From contig NZ_SJON01000003.1 of assembly GCF_004331385.1 (NCBI RefSeq), forward strand, positions 124,001 to 188,000: a stretch of 64,000 nucleotides of DNA. The letters run 5' to 3'. Every line of letters starts with the position of its first letter. The stretch's first letter is position 1. The notes beneath the pieces are model-generated. The model ran no database searches, was not told the origin of the DNA, and worked only from the letters and a program-made list of their open reading frames with translations. The stretch comes from Enterobacter quasihormaechei (GTDB lineage: Bacteria; Pseudomonadota; Gammaproteobacteria; Enterobacterales; Enterobacteriaceae). Shown here one piece after another: positions 1 to 8,220 of the stretch. The translations under genes and the position numbers were made by a program.

Positions 1-312
1 ACCGCGCTGGACTTTATGCAGCTCGGAGGAAATGGCGTGATTTCCGTGACGGCGAACGTTGCGGCGCGCGATATGGCTGACATGTGCAAGCTGGCCGCAG
101 CCGGTCACTTTGATGAAGCTCGCGTGATTAATCAGCGTCTGATGCCGTTGCACAATAAATTATTTGTCGAACCCAATCCGATCCCAGTGAAATGGGCATG
201 TAAGGAGTTGGGGCTTGTAGCAACCGACACGCTGCGTCTGCCAATGACACCTATTACCGACCACGGTCGTGAAATTGTCGCTGGCGCGCTGAAGCATGCC
301 GGTCTGCTGTAA
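1..312 (+). CDS. dapA: 4-hydroxy-tetrahydrodipicolinate synthase, C-terminal part (cut by window edge)
   Basis: The reading frame is open from base 1 and ends at TAA 310-312, giving the last 103 residues of DapA, which condenses pyruvate with aspartate semialdehyde in the cytoplasm as the first committed step to diaminopimelate and lysine. The usual family length is about 292 residues, so roughly two thirds, including the catalytic lysine and tyrosine, lie outside the window. The visible part carries the helical C-terminal region with the [13 protein letters not shown] segment typical of DapA. bamC begins 16 bases downstream on the same strand, as in E. coli, where the two form one transcription unit. 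Identification rests on close sequence similarity recalled from E. coli and on gene order. Confidence 0.95.
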   Translation, partial: TALDFMQLGGNGVISVTANVAARDMADMCKLAAAGHFDEARVINQRLMPLHNKLFVEPNPIPVKWACKELGLVATDTLRLPMTPITDHGREIVAGALKHAGLL

Positions 313-328
313 AGTTTAGGGAGATTTG

Positions 329-1363
329 ATGGCTTATTCAGTACAGAAGTCGCGCCTGGCGAAGGTTGCGGGTGTTTCGCTTGTTATGCTCCTCGCTGCC
401 TGTAGTTCAGACTCGCGCTACAAGCGCCAGGTGAGCGGTGATGAATCCTATCTGGATTCGCCGCCGCTTGCTGAACTTCACGCGCCTGCCGGCATGATCC
501 TGCCGATTCAGAACGGTGATTATAATATTCCGGTCACGAACGGTAGCGGTCTGGTGGGTAAAGCGCTTGATATTCGTCCGCCGGCTCAGCCTCTGGCGCT
601 GGTGAGTGGCGCGCGTACTCAGTTTACCGGTGATACGGCCTCTCTGCTGGTGGAAAGCGCACGCGGCACCACGCTGTGGCCGCAGGTGGTGAGCGTAATT
701 CAGTCGAAAAATTACACGATTGATAAACGCGACGACGCCAGTCAGACCTTAACCACCGACTGGATTGAGTGGAACCGTCTCGATGAAGATCAGCAGTATC
801 GCGGTCGTTATCAAGTCTCCGTTAAGCCGCAGGGTTATCAGCAGGCGGTTACCGTTAAGCTGTTAAATCTTGAGCAGGCGGGCAAACCGATTGCCGATCC
901 GGCTGCCTTGCAGCGCTACAGCACCGAAATGCTGAACGTGATTGCAGCGGGTCTGGATAAGAACGCCACCGATGCCGCTAACGCCGCGCAGAACCGTAAC
1001 GGTTCAACGTTTGACGTGCAGAGCGGTGCCGATGATACCGGTCTGCCAATGCTGGTGGTGCGTGCGCCGTTTAACCAGACCTGGCAGCGTTTGCCGGCTA
1101 CGCTTGAAAAAGTGGGCATGAAGGTGACCGACAGCACCCGTTCAACGGGCAGCATCACAGCGACCTATAAGCCGCTGTCCGATAGCGCTTGGCAGGAACT
1201 GGGGGCAAGCGATCCGCAGCTGCCTTCCGGTGACTACAAAATCCAGGTCGGCGACCTCGATAACCGCAGCAGCCTGCAATTTATCGATCCGAAAGGACAC
1301 ACGCTGACCCAGTCGCAAAACGATGCGCTGGTCGCTGCCTTCCAGGCCGCATTCAGCAAATAA
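329..1363 (+). CDS. bamC: Outer membrane assembly lipoprotein BamC
   Basis: BamC (NlpB) is a lipoprotein of the BAM complex that inserts beta-barrel proteins into the outer membrane. The 344-residue product starts with a signal peptide ending in lipobox L-A-A-C, so Cys25 would be lipidated. The long unstructured segment after it and the two helix-grip domains (about 95-215 and 225-344) match E. coli BamC almost throughout. The ATG at 329 is preferred over the in-frame TTG at 326: it gives the family N-terminus M-A-Y-S-V-Q and has GGGAG upstream. It follows dapA by 16 bases and is probably cotranscribed; a strong hairpin terminator follows the stop. Confidence 0.96.
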   Translation: MAYSVQKSRLAKVAGVSLVMLLAACSSDSRYKRQVSGDESYLDSPPLAELHAPAGMILPIQNGDYNIPVTNGSGLVGKALDIRPPAQPLALVSGARTQFTGDTASLLVESARGTTLWPQVVSVIQSKNYTIDKRDDASQTLTTDWIEWNRLDEDQQYRGRYQVSVKPQGYQQAVTVKLLNLEQAGKPIADPAALQRYSTEMLNVIAAGLDKNATDAANAAQNRNGSTFDVQSGADDTGLPMLVVRAPFNQTWQRLPATLEKVGMKVTDSTRSTGSITATYKPLSDSAWQELGASDPQLPSGDYKIQVGDLDNRSSLQFIDPKGHTLTQSQNDALVAAFQAAFSK

Positions 1364-1368
1364 TAGCG

Positions 1369-1398
1369 AGGGCTGGATAATCCAGCCCTTTTTATTTT
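1369..1398 (+). terminator. Intrinsic terminator after dapA-bamC
   Basis: A 9-bp perfect stem (AGGGCTGGA / TCCAGCCCT) with a 3-base loop is followed directly by TTTTTATTTT. It closes the dapA-bamC unit before the purC promoter region. Confidence 0.85.
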
Positions 1399-1404
1399 CG
1401 TGCT

Positions 1405-1420
1405 ACGCAAACGTGTGCGT
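1405..1420 (+). promoter_or_regulatory. PurR operator upstream of purC
   Basis: ACGCAAACGTGTGCGT differs at one position from the palindromic PurR consensus ACGCAAACGTTTGCGT. It lies about 50 bases before the purC start and just upstream of a CATAAT -10-like hexamer at 1423-1428, so bound PurR would block the promoter. purC is a known PurR target in E. coli; binding here is inferred from the sequence match. Confidence 0.85.
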
Positions 1421-1472
1421 GGCATAATATGCCCAGTTTTGAATACAAATCATCACACCAGGAGTAATGAAG

Positions 1473-2186
1473 ATGCAGAAGCAAGCTGAGTTGTATCGTG
1501 GCAAAGCGAAAACCGTATACAGCACGGAAAACCCGGATCTGTTGGTGCTCGAGTTCCGCAATGATACGTCAGCAGGAGACGGCGCGCGCATTGAGCAGTT
1601 CGATCGTAAAGGCATGGTGAACAATAAGTTCAACCACTTCATTATGACCAAGCTGGCCGAAGCTGGTATCCCGACTCAGATGGAAGCGTTGCTGTCCGAT
1701 ACGGAATGTCTGGTAAAAAAACTGGATATGGTGCCGGTAGAGTGCGTTATCCGTAACCGTGCCGCAGGCTCCCTGGTGAAGCGTCTGGGCATTGAAGAGG
1801 GTATCGAACTGAATCCACCGCTGTTCGATCTGTTCCTGAAAAACGATGCCATGCACGACCCGATGGTCAACGAATCCTACTGCGAAACCTTCGGCTGGGT
1901 AAGCAAAGAGAACCTGGCGCGCATGCAGGAACTGACCTACAAAGCCAACGACGTGCTGAAAAAGCTGTTTGATGACGCGGGCCTGATCCTGGTCGATTTC
2001 AAGCTGGAGTTCGGTCTGTACAAAGGCGAAGTGGTGCTGGGCGACGAATTCTCTCCGGACGGTAGCCGTCTGTGGGACAAAGAGACGCTGGATAAAATGG
2101 ACAAAGACCGTTTCCGCCAAAGCCTGGGTGGGGTGGTCGAAGCGTACGAAGCGGTTGCTCACCGTTTAGGCGTTAAGCTCGACTAA
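1473..2186 (+). CDS. purC: Phosphoribosylaminoimidazole-succinocarboxamide synthase (SAICAR synthetase)
   Basis: PurC joins aspartate to CAIR with ATP in the eighth step of de novo purine synthesis. The 237-residue product has the E. coli length and near-identical sequence, including the family signature segment L-K-N-D-A-M-H-D-P and the V-D-F-K-L-E-F-G substrate/ATP region near residue 175. Of two in-frame ATGs (1467, 1473) the second is chosen: the ribosome site GGAG at 1461-1464 is 8 bases from 1473 but only 2 from 1467, and the product then begins M-Q-K-Q-A-E-L as in the family. A PurR operator lies upstream and a hairpin follows the stop. Confidence 0.97.
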   Translation: MQKQAELYRGKAKTVYSTENPDLLVLEFRNDTSAGDGARIEQFDRKGMVNNKFNHFIMTKLAEAGIPTQMEALLSDTECLVKKLDMVPVECVIRNRAAGSLVKRLGIEEGIELNPPLFDLFLKNDAMHDPMVNESYCETFGWVSKENLARMQELTYKANDVLKKLFDDAGLILVDFKLEFGLYKGEVVLGDEFSPDGSRLWDKETLDKMDKDRFRQSLGGVVEAYEAVAHRLGVKLD

Positions 2187-2197
2187 TACGCGCATTT

Positions 2198-2223
2198 GCC
2201 AAAGGATGTTTGCATCCTTTGGC
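2198..2223 (+). terminator. Hairpin downstream of purC
   Basis: An 11-bp perfect inverted repeat (GCCAAAGGATG / CATCCTTTGGC) with a 4-base loop begins 12 bases after the purC stop. The U-tract is poor (GTCTTAT), so it may act as a 3'-end stabiliser as much as a terminator. Confidence 0.6.
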
Positions 2224-2306
2224 GTCTTATCCTTGTTTACTATGGTAATCCTTTCATTAACCGCCTACGATCATAGCTATTATAAATGGAATAGTTCGAG
2301 GTGTTT

Positions 2307-3176
2307 ATGCGCTGGCAAGGGCGTCGTGAAAGTGACAACGTAGAAGACAGACGCAGCAGTGGTGGCGGTGGTCCGTCTATGGGCGGGCCAGGTTTCCGGT
2401 TACCCAGCGGCAAGGGCGGTATTATTCTGCTGGTCGTTGTGCTGGTGGCGGGCTACTACGGCGTCGATCTGACCGGTTTAATGACCGGTGAAACCGGGCA
2501 ACAGCAGCAGTATTCGCAGCGCTCCATCAGCCCGAATGAAGATGAAGCGGCGAAATTTACTTCCGTTATTCTCGCGACGACCGAAGATACCTGGGGTCAG
2601 CAGTTCGAGAAAATGGGGCGGACCTATCAGCCGCCAAAACTGGTGATGTACCGGGGCGCAACCCGCACAGGCTGCGGCACCGGACAGTCCGTGATGGGGC
2701 CGTTCTACTGCCCGGCGGACAGCACCGTCTATATCGATCTCTCCTTCTATGACGACATGAAAAGCAAGCTGGGCGCCGACGGCGATTTTGCCCAGGGCTA
2801 CGTGATCGCGCACGAAGTAGGCCATCACGTGCAGAAGCTCCTCGGCATTGAGCCTAAGGTGCGTCAGATGCAGCAGAATGCGTCTCAGGCGGAGGTGAAT
2901 CACCTTTCCGTGCGCATGGAGCTTCAGGCGGACTGTTTCGCTGGCGTCTGGGGACACAGTATGCAGCAGCAGGGCGTGCTGGAAACAGGCGATCTGGAAG
3001 AGGCCCTGAATGCCGCTCAGGCGATTGGAGACGATCGCTTGCAGCAGCAGAGCCAGGGGCGCGTTGTGCCGGACAGCTTTACCCACGGCACCTCCGAACA
3101 GCGCTACAGCTGGTTTAAGCGTGGCTTCGACAGCGGCAACCCGTCACAGTGTGATACCTTCGGCAAAGCAATGTGA
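2307..3176 (+). CDS. ypfJ: YpfJ, predicted membrane-anchored neutral zinc metallopeptidase
   Basis: The 289-residue protein belongs to the putative neutral zinc metallopeptidase family. A basic, Gly/Ser-rich N-terminus precedes one membrane segment (about 38-53), followed by a presumably periplasmic domain. The zinc motif H-E-V-G-H is at residues 169-173 in a helix, with [10 protein letters not shown] downstream providing a possible third ligand. The start at ATG 2307 gives the family N-terminus M-R-W-Q-G-R-R and has GAGG 5 bases upstream; an in-frame GTG at 2301 overlaps that site. The stop overlaps the tmcA start (TGATG), implying translational coupling. No substrate is known to me. Confidence 0.9.
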   Translation: MRWQGRRESDNVEDRRSSGGGGPSMGGPGFRLPSGKGGIILLVVVLVAGYYGVDLTGLMTGETGQQQQYSQRSISPNEDEAAKFTSVILATTEDTWGQQFEKMGRTYQPPKLVMYRGATRTGCGTGQSVMGPFYCPADSTVYIDLSFYDDMKSKLGADGDFAQGYVIAHEVGHHVQKLLGIEPKVRQMQQNASQAEVNHLSVRMELQADCFAGVWGHSMQQQGVLETGDLEEALNAAQAIGDDRLQQQSQGRVVPDSFTHGTSEQRYSWFKRGFDSGNPSQCDTFGKAM

Positions 3177-5122
3177 TGCTGGGGTTTGAAGCGCTGGTTA
3201 GTCAGCTTCAGCGTACCGGGCACCGCCGGCTGGTGGTGCTCAGCGGCGATGAAGCGTGGACGTTGAGCCAGGCGACTACCCTGAGCAACACGTTACCGGG
3301 AGACTGGCTGTGGCTGGAGGAGAACCCGTCTAAGTCCATCAGCGGCCTGCTGGGACGTGAATACCTGCACGCCGTTTTTGACGCGCGAGACGGGTTTGAC
3401 GTCTCGGCCTTCGCCGCCCTCAGCGGGACGCTGCGCGCCGGGAGCCTTCTGGTGCTGCTGGTGCCGCCGTTCGCCGTCTGGGCCGACAGGCCCGACAGGG
3501 ATTCTCTGCGCTGGAGCGACAGCGCAGAGCCGATCGCCACCCCGCATTTTGTTCACCATTTTTGCCGGACGCTTGCCGCCGATTCGGACGCTATCGTCTG
3601 GCAGCAGCACCATTCCCTGCGCCTTCCCGTTACGCCAGATATCCCCGCCTGGCAGCCCGCCAGCGGTGAACCGCAGCGCGAGCAGGCTGAGATCCTCGAC
3701 GCCCTTCTGACGATGCCTGCGGGCGTGGCCGCCGTTACGGCACCGCGCGGGCGCGGAAAGTCAGCGCTAGCAGGCATGTTGCTCAACGGCATACGCGGGA
3801 ATGCGGTGGTGACGGCACCGGCCAAAGGGGCGACGGACGTCATCGCGCGTTTTGCTGGCGAACATTTTCACTTTATGGCTCCGGATGCATTGCTGGCCTC
3901 CCCGTTGCAGGCCAACTGGCTGATTGTCGATGAGGCGGCCGCTGTTCCCGGGCCGCTGCTCGAGAAGCTGGTGACGCGATTTCCGCGCGTGCTATTGACC
4001 ACAACGGTACAGGGCTATGAAGGAACGGGCAGGGGATTTCTGCTTAAATTCTGCGCCCGGTTCAGCGGGCTGCGGCGTTATACCTTATCAACGCCCGTTC
4101 GCTGGGCTGCCGGATGTCCGCTTGAGCGGATTGTGGCGAACGCGCTGCTGTTTGACGATGCGCTTATCGACCGCAAACCGGCAGGCGAAGTATGTTTAAG
4201 GTCGCTGGAGCCACGCGCGTGGGAGAGCGATCCGGCGCGCGTGGCAAACGTATACGAACTGCTGTGCGCCGCGCACTACCGCACCTCACCCCTCGATTTA
4301 CGCCGGATGATGGACGCCCCCGGCCAGCACTTTGCCGTTGCGCACGCAGGCGCGGACATCGCGGGCGCGCTCTGGCTGGTGGAGGAGGGGGGATTATCCC
4401 CTGAACTGAGCCGCGCGGTATGGGCGGGCTTTCGTCGGCCGCGTGGAAATCTGGTGGCGCAGTCGCTGGCGGCGCACGGCGGCTCGCCCCTCGCGGCGAC
4501 GCTTCAGGGCCGACGCGTCAGCCGCATTGCGGTTCATCCTCATCGCCAGCGGGAAGGCATCGGCCAGCGGCTGATCCGTAGCGCCAGTGGAGAAGATTAT
4601 CTCTCGGTCAGCTTTGGCTTTACCGACGAGCTGTGGCGCTTCTGGCAGCAGTGCGGTTTTGTGCTGGTGCGAATGGGTAGCCATCGGGAGGCGAGCAGCG
4701 GGTGCTATACGGCGATGGCGCTGCTGCCGTTAAGCGAGGCGGGGCATCAGCTCTGCGAGCAGGCACATCAACGTTTATGTCGTGATATGCGCGTCCTGTC
4801 GGCCTGGAACGGCGAAAAGATCCCGGTGACGGATGCGTGGGAAGCTACCCTTAATAGTGACGACTGGCTGGAGCTGGCGGGATTTGCCTTTGCGCACCGG
4901 GCGTTTTCGACCTCGGTAGCGGCGCTGACCCGGTTGTTGTCAGCCGTGGAGATGCCGCTTCCAGCGCTGCGCGGAAAAATGGAAGGGCATACACACGACG
5001 TCGGACGGAAAGCGCTGCTGGCAAAATTACGCGAAGAAACCGCACAAGCGCTTGAAAGGCTTGATTATCCCCGCAGCCAGCAGCTGAAAGCCGACATTTT
5101 GCAATGGCAATTTTTTCAATGA
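3176..5122 (+). CDS. tmcA: tRNA(Met) cytidine acetyltransferase TmcA
   Basis: TmcA uses acetyl-CoA and ATP/GTP to form N4-acetylcytidine at the wobble position of elongator tRNA-Met. The 648-residue product has an N-terminal DUF1726 domain, a helicase-like ATPase with Walker A A-P-R-G-R-G-K-S (189-196) and Walker B D-E-A-A-A (from residue 252), then a GNAT acetyltransferase domain (about 440-530, with R-I-A-V-H-P-H-R-Q-R-E-G-I-G) and a C-terminal RNA-binding tail. It is about 20 residues shorter than the E. coli enzyme, mainly at the N-terminus and in the tail. ATG 3176 overlaps the ypfJ stop by one base. The N-terminal 150 residues diverge most from E. coli. Confidence 0.94.
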   Translation: MLGFEALVSQLQRTGHRRLVVLSGDEAWTLSQATTLSNTLPGDWLWLEENPSKSISGLLGREYLHAVFDARDGFDVSAFAALSGTLRAGSLLVLLVPPFAVWADRPDRDSLRWSDSAEPIATPHFVHHFCRTLAADSDAIVWQQHHSLRLPVTPDIPAWQPASGEPQREQAEILDALLTMPAGVAAVTAPRGRGKSALAGMLLNGIRGNAVVTAPAKGATDVIARFAGEHFHFMAPDALLASPLQANWLIVDEAAAVPGPLLEKLVTRFPRVLLTTTVQGYEGTGRGFLLKFCARFSGLRRYTLSTPVRWAAGCPLERIVANALLFDDALIDRKPAGEVCLRSLEPRAWESDPARVANVYELLCAAHYRTSPLDLRRMMDAPGQHFAVAHAGADIAGALWLVEEGGLSPELSRAVWAGFRRPRGNLVAQSLAAHGGSPLAATLQGRRVSRIAVHPHRQREGIGQRLIRSASGEDYLSVSFGFTDELWRFWQQCGFVLVRMGSHREASSGCYTAMALLPLSEAGHQLCEQAHQRLCRDMRVLSAWNGEKIPVTDAWEATLNSDDWLELAGFAFAHRAFSTSVAALTRLLSAVEMPLPALRGKMEGHTHDVGRKALLAKLREETAQALERLDYPRSQQLKADILQWQFFQ

Positions 5123-5195
5123 CTTCTTCAGTAAAGTGGCATGGTCATTACCCCGCAGAGGCGTAAAATCCTGCTTATCAATTAAGGAGATCGCC

Positions 5196-5891
5196 ATGAA
5201 ACATGACCATTTTGTTGTGCAAAGCCCGGACACACCGGCTAAACAGTTACTGCTTCTGTTTCATGGCGTGGGCGACAATGCCGTCAACATGGGACAGATA
5301 GGCAGCTGGTTTGCACCCGTTTTCCCGCAGGCGCTGATCGTCAGCATCGGTGGCGTGGAGTCGTGCGGTCCGAACGGACGGCAGTGGTTCTCCGTTGAGG
5401 GCGTGACGGAAGAAAGCCGTCAGGCGCGCGTTGATGCCGCCATGCCTGCGTTTATCGACACCGTTCGCTACTGGCAACAGCAGAGCGGCGTGGGTGCCGA
5501 CGCGACGGCGCTGATTGGCTTTTCGCAGGGGTCTATCATGTCCCTTGAGAGCGTAAAAGCGCAGCCGGGGCTGGCGTCCCGCGTGATTGCCTTTAACGGC
5601 CGCTTCGCGACGCTGCCGCAAAGCGCGACGACGCAGACCACGATCCATCTGATCCACGGGGGTGAAGACCGGGTGATTGAGCTTTCGCATGCGGTTGCAG
5701 CCCTGGACGCGCTGGTGCGTGAAGGCGGGGATGTGACGCTGGATATCGTGGACGATCTGGGGCATGCCATTGACGATCGCAGCATGCAGTTTGCGCTCGA
5801 TCATCTGCGCTATACCGTACCGAAGCACTACTTTGATGAAGCGCTCAGCGGCGGTAAGCCGAATGATGATGATATTGTAGAGTTTATGTGA
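5196..5891 (+). CDS. ypfH: Esterase YpfH
   Basis: A 231-residue cytoplasmic alpha/beta hydrolase of the phospholipase/carboxylesterase family. The nucleophile elbow G-F-S-Q-G places Ser110; the other triad members are probably the Asp of G-G-E-D-R-V-I and His190 in L-G-H-A-I-D. The start at 5196 has a strong AAGGAG upstream and gives M-K-H-D-H-F-V-V-Q as in E. coli YpfH; a longer in-frame start at 5136 has no ribosome site. It follows tmcA by 73 bases and may share its transcript. E. coli YpfH has esterase activity on short acyl substrates; the physiological substrate is not known to me. Confidence 0.92.
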   Translation: MKHDHFVVQSPDTPAKQLLLLFHGVGDNAVNMGQIGSWFAPVFPQALIVSIGGVESCGPNGRQWFSVEGVTEESRQARVDAAMPAFIDTVRYWQQQSGVGADATALIGFSQGSIMSLESVKAQPGLASRVIAFNGRFATLPQSATTQTTIHLIHGGEDRVIELSHAVAALDALVREGGDVTLDIVDDLGHAIDDRSMQFALDHLRYTVPKHYFDEALSGGKPNDDDIVEFM

Positions 5892-5897
5892 GTTGCT

Positions 5898-5946
5898 CCT
5901 CACCCCCAGCCTCTCTCCCCTTTGGGGAGAGGGTCAGGGTGAGGGG
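5898..5946. repeat. Extended palindromic intergenic repeat (CCTCTCCCC-N-GGGGAGAGG type)
   Basis: The sequence CCTCACCCCCAGCCTCTCTCCCC-TTT-GGGGAGAGGGTCAGGGTGAGGGG folds back over about 20 bases on each side with few mismatches. It lies between convergent ypfH and ypfN. A shorter copy of the core is at 58229-58250 after glk. This is a dispersed repeat of the kind seen between genes in enteric bacteria; it could act as a bidirectional transcript end. Confidence 0.7.
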
Positions 5947-5955
5947 TGTGCACAA

Positions 5956-6153
5956 TTATTTCTTCTGGTCCTTCTTCGGCCAGTCGTCTTCATCGTCCCA
6001 CTTGTCGTTAAAATCACGATGTGGCGGAAGATCCGGCTTGTTGGCAAGGAACTTTTTATGGTCAACGCGCTTGAGATCTTTGATCACGTTAAGCAGCACG
6101 CCTACCAGAAACACCAACACCAGGATCCACCAGTACTTTGAAAGCCAGTCCAT
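5956..6153 (-). CDS. ypfN: YpfN, small single-span membrane protein (UPF0370)
   Basis: A 65-residue protein with one N-terminal membrane helix (about residues 5-24: tryptophan pair, then Ile/Val/Leu-rich) and a highly charged cytoplasmic tail ([13 protein letters not shown]). It matches E. coli YpfN except for a few substitutions. It lies 24 bases after dapE on the same strand and is the last gene of a yffB-dapE-ypfN unit. No molecular function is known to me. Confidence 0.93.
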   Translation of the reverse strand: MDWLSKYWWILVLVFLVGVLLNVIKDLKRVDHKKFLANKPDLPPHRDFNDKWDDEDDWPKKDQKK

Positions 6154-6177
6154 TCGCTAATCCTCTGTAAGCACCCG

Positions 6178-7305
6178 TCAGGCGACGAGCTGCTCCATAA
6201 TACGTTGATACATGCGGGCCAGCAGTTGTAAATCCGCTGCGTTCACACACTCGTTGATTTTGTGAATCGTCGCGTTAACCGGGCCCAGTTCGACAACCTG
6301 TGCACCCATGCGGGCGATAAAGCGTCCGTCAGACGTGCCGCCCGTTGTCAGCAGCTGTGGCTTAATCTCATTATAGTGCGCAATGGCGTTCACCACCGCA
6401 TCCACCAGTTTACCGCGCTGCGTCAGGAACGGCTGCCCGGAAAGCCACCAGTCAATGGTATAGCGCAGCTGATATTTCTCCAGCAGCGCAACCACGCGTG
6501 CTTTGATCGTTTCGTCGGTCAGCTCGGTGCTGAAGCGGAAGTTAAACTGGACGAAGAGATCGCCGGGAATGACGTTGTTGCTGCCGGTGCCGGCCTTGAT
6601 GTTGGCAATCTGCATGCTGGTTGGCGGGAAGAATTCGTTACCTTTGTCCCACTCAATGCCCACCAGCTCGTTCAGCATCGGCGCTGCACGGTGTACCGGG
6701 TTATCCGCCAGGTGAGGATAGGCAACGTGGCCCTGCACGCCATGTAGGGTCAAATTACAGGTCAGGGAGCCACGGCGGCCATTTTTCACTACGTCGCCCA
6801 CCACTTCGGTGCTGGACGGTTCGCCCACCAGGCAGTAGTCCAGGCGTTCGTTGCGCGCCGTCAGCGCCTCAACGACCTTCACGGTGCCGTTGTGGGCGCT
6901 GGCTTCTTCATCAGAGGTGATGAGAAACGCAAGACGGTTTTTATGATTTGGATGCTGGGCAACGAAGCGCTCTGCCGCCACGACCATCGCGGCCAGGGAA
7001 CCTTTCATGTCCGCCGCGCCGCGTCCAAACAGCATACCGTCGCGGATGGTCGGCTCAAAAGGCGGGTTGATCCAGCGGTCTGCGTCACCCGCAGGAACCA
7101 CGTCGGTATGTCCGGCAAACGCCAGCGTCTCCCCCTGACCGCGCCAGGCCCAGAAGTTCTGCGTATCGCCAAAATCCATGGGTTCCACGGTAAAACCGAT
7201 GGCACGCAGGCGCTCAATCATTAGTGCCTGACAACCTGCGTCGTCCGGGCTAAGGGAAGGACGGCGAATAAGCTGCTGAGTCAGCTCAATGACCGGGCAT
7301 GACAT
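6178..7305 (-). CDS. dapE: Succinyl-diaminopimelate desuccinylase
   Basis: DapE removes succinate from N-succinyl-LL-diaminopimelate in the lysine/peptidoglycan pathway, using two zinc ions. The 375-residue product is the family length. Metal ligands are visible: His66 and Asp68 in G-H-T-D-V-V-P, Asp100 in G-A-A-D-M-K-G, the catalytic Glu pair at 134-135 in S-D-E-E-A-S, and the C-terminal His in A-T-I-H-K-I-N-E. The lid domain is at about 181-292. The start lies 3 bases after the yffB stop, so the two are translationally coupled. It is the second diaminopimelate gene in this window, after dapA. Confidence 0.97.
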   Translation of the reverse strand: MSCPVIELTQQLIRRPSLSPDDAGCQALMIERLRAIGFTVEPMDFGDTQNFWAWRGQGETLAFAGHTDVVPAGDADRWINPPFEPTIRDGMLFGRGAADMKGSLAAMVVAAERFVAQHPNHKNRLAFLITSDEEASAHNGTVKVVEALTARNERLDYCLVGEPSSTEVVGDVVKNGRRGSLTCNLTLHGVQGHVAYPHLADNPVHRAAPMLNELVGIEWDKGNEFFPPTSMQIANIKAGTGSNNVIPGDLFVQFNFRFSTELTDETIKARVVALLEKYQLRYTIDWWLSGQPFLTQRGKLVDAVVNAIAHYNEIKPQLLTTGGTSDGRFIARMGAQVVELGPVNATIHKINECVNAADLQLLARMYQRIMEQLVA

Positions 7306-7308
7306 AGA

Positions 7309-7665
7309 CTACACCTCAACGAAAAAATCTGAATAAAGGGTTTCACTGAAACCCAGCAGCATAGGCCGACCTGGCTTGCAGAGCAATGGGCGTTTGATGA
7401 TTGCCGGCATTTCAAGCATCAGTTTGGCGGCACTGTCGGCGTCGTCGATCGTGGCCCGGAGAGATTCATCCAGCTTACGCCAGGTGGTCCCGCGGGTATT
7501 CAGCAGCGCTTCCCAGCCCAGCTCGTTGATGGCGGAATGGAGAAACGCCGGGTCAAGCCCGTCGGCACGGTAATCGTGGAAGCGATAGTCAATGCTGTGG
7601 GCTTCCAGCCAGCGGCGGGCTTTTTTGATCGTGTCGCAATTCTTAATGCCGTACATCACAACCAT
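7309..7665 (-). CDS. yffB: YffB, ArsC/Spx-family thioredoxin-fold protein
   Basis: A 118-residue protein of the ArsC-like family (glutaredoxin fold). A single conserved cysteine, Cys10 in G-I-K-N-C-D-T, takes the place of the arsenate reductase active site; the C-terminal K-R-P-L-L motif is also present. There is no ars operon nearby and the E. coli orthologue is not required for arsenate resistance, so 'arsenate reductase' should be read as a family label only. The start has AAGGA 6 bases upstream. It heads the yffB-dapE-ypfN unit, 3 bases before dapE. Confidence 0.9.
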   Translation of the reverse strand: MVVMYGIKNCDTIKKARRWLEAHSIDYRFHDYRADGLDPAFLHSAINELGWEALLNTRGTTWRKLDESLRATIDDADSAAKLMLEMPAIIKRPLLCKPGRPMLLGFSETLYSDFFVEV

Positions 7666-8052
7666 GGTGAATCCTTTTGTTCTTTTGTGGATTAAATGTT
7701 CAATATTTTCGAAGATATATCCTTAAGTGGAATATACCACATTCGGAATTTTTCGTGATTTACAATTCTCCATAATTCAACGAACAGCTGTAAGCTGAAT
7801 AGTCTTTCATCTTTTAAGCATAGTTGTCCATCCTGTTTAAATAACCAATAAACTCAGAGGGAAATTTAAAATGCTGTCATTTTTCTGACTATTTCAAAAT
7901 ATTGCTGTAGGTCACATAAAATTTATCCGGCAACGCTCATAGTGATCTTAAACCCACCCACATAGCGGGGCGCAATCACAGCAATCGGATAAAGTGGCTT
8001 CACAATGATGATACGTTTTCGTAGAATGCGCATAATAATAAGAGAGGTTGTT
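7666..8052. other. AT-rich intergenic region between yffB and ypfM
   Basis: This divergent spacer of 387 bases must hold promoters for yffB-dapE-ypfN (leftward) and ypfM (rightward). A 14-base perfect inverted repeat, GTGGAATATACCAC, sits at 7727-7740. Near ypfM a CATAAT hexamer at 8030-8035 could be its -10, and AGAGAGG at 8041-8047 is its ribosome site. I find no further coding sequence; the rest is unexplained. Confidence 0.5.
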
Positions 8053-8112
8053 ATGATTGAACGTGAAATGGGGAACTGGAAAGACTTTATCGAAGGCATG
8101 CTTCGTAAATAA
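8053..8112 (+). CDS. ypfM: YpfM microprotein (19 residues)
   Basis: ATG at 8053 opens a 19-codon frame ending TAA at 8110-8112. The product (charged, starts M-I-E-R-E-M-G-N-W, ends L-R-K) differs from E. coli YpfM at only two positions as I recall it. A good ribosome site, AGAGAGG, lies 5 bases upstream. Position is conserved: divergent from yffB and convergent with acrD. E. coli YpfM is a verified small protein with no known function. The conservation of both peptide and context argues strongly for real translation here. Confidence 0.9.
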   Translation: MIEREMGNWKDFIEGMLRK

Positions 8113-8178
8113 ATTCCGGTCAGAATTGCAAGAGCACTTAATTAACTAAAATAACCATAGTGTGAAAACATCACACAA

Positions 8179-8213
8179 TAAAAAGGCGGCCGATAAAGCC
8201 GCCTTTTTTATTT
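8179..8213. terminator. Bidirectional terminator between ypfM and acrD
   Basis: AAAAAGGCGGC-cgataaa-GCCGCCTTTTTT is a 9-bp GC-rich stem flanked by an A-run and a T-run, so it can end transcripts from both sides: ypfM rightward and acrD leftward. Confidence 0.85.
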
Positions 8214-8220
8214 CAACGGG

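Noticed and set aside
5888..6160. Small plus-strand frames over the ypfH-ypfN gap
   Set aside because: They cover the palindromic repeat and run antisense to ypfN, a conserved membrane protein.
7309..7665. Arsenate reductase (ArsC) function for YffB
   Set aside because: Only the fold and one cysteine are shared; no arsenic genes are nearby and the E. coli orthologue is not an arsenate resistance protein.
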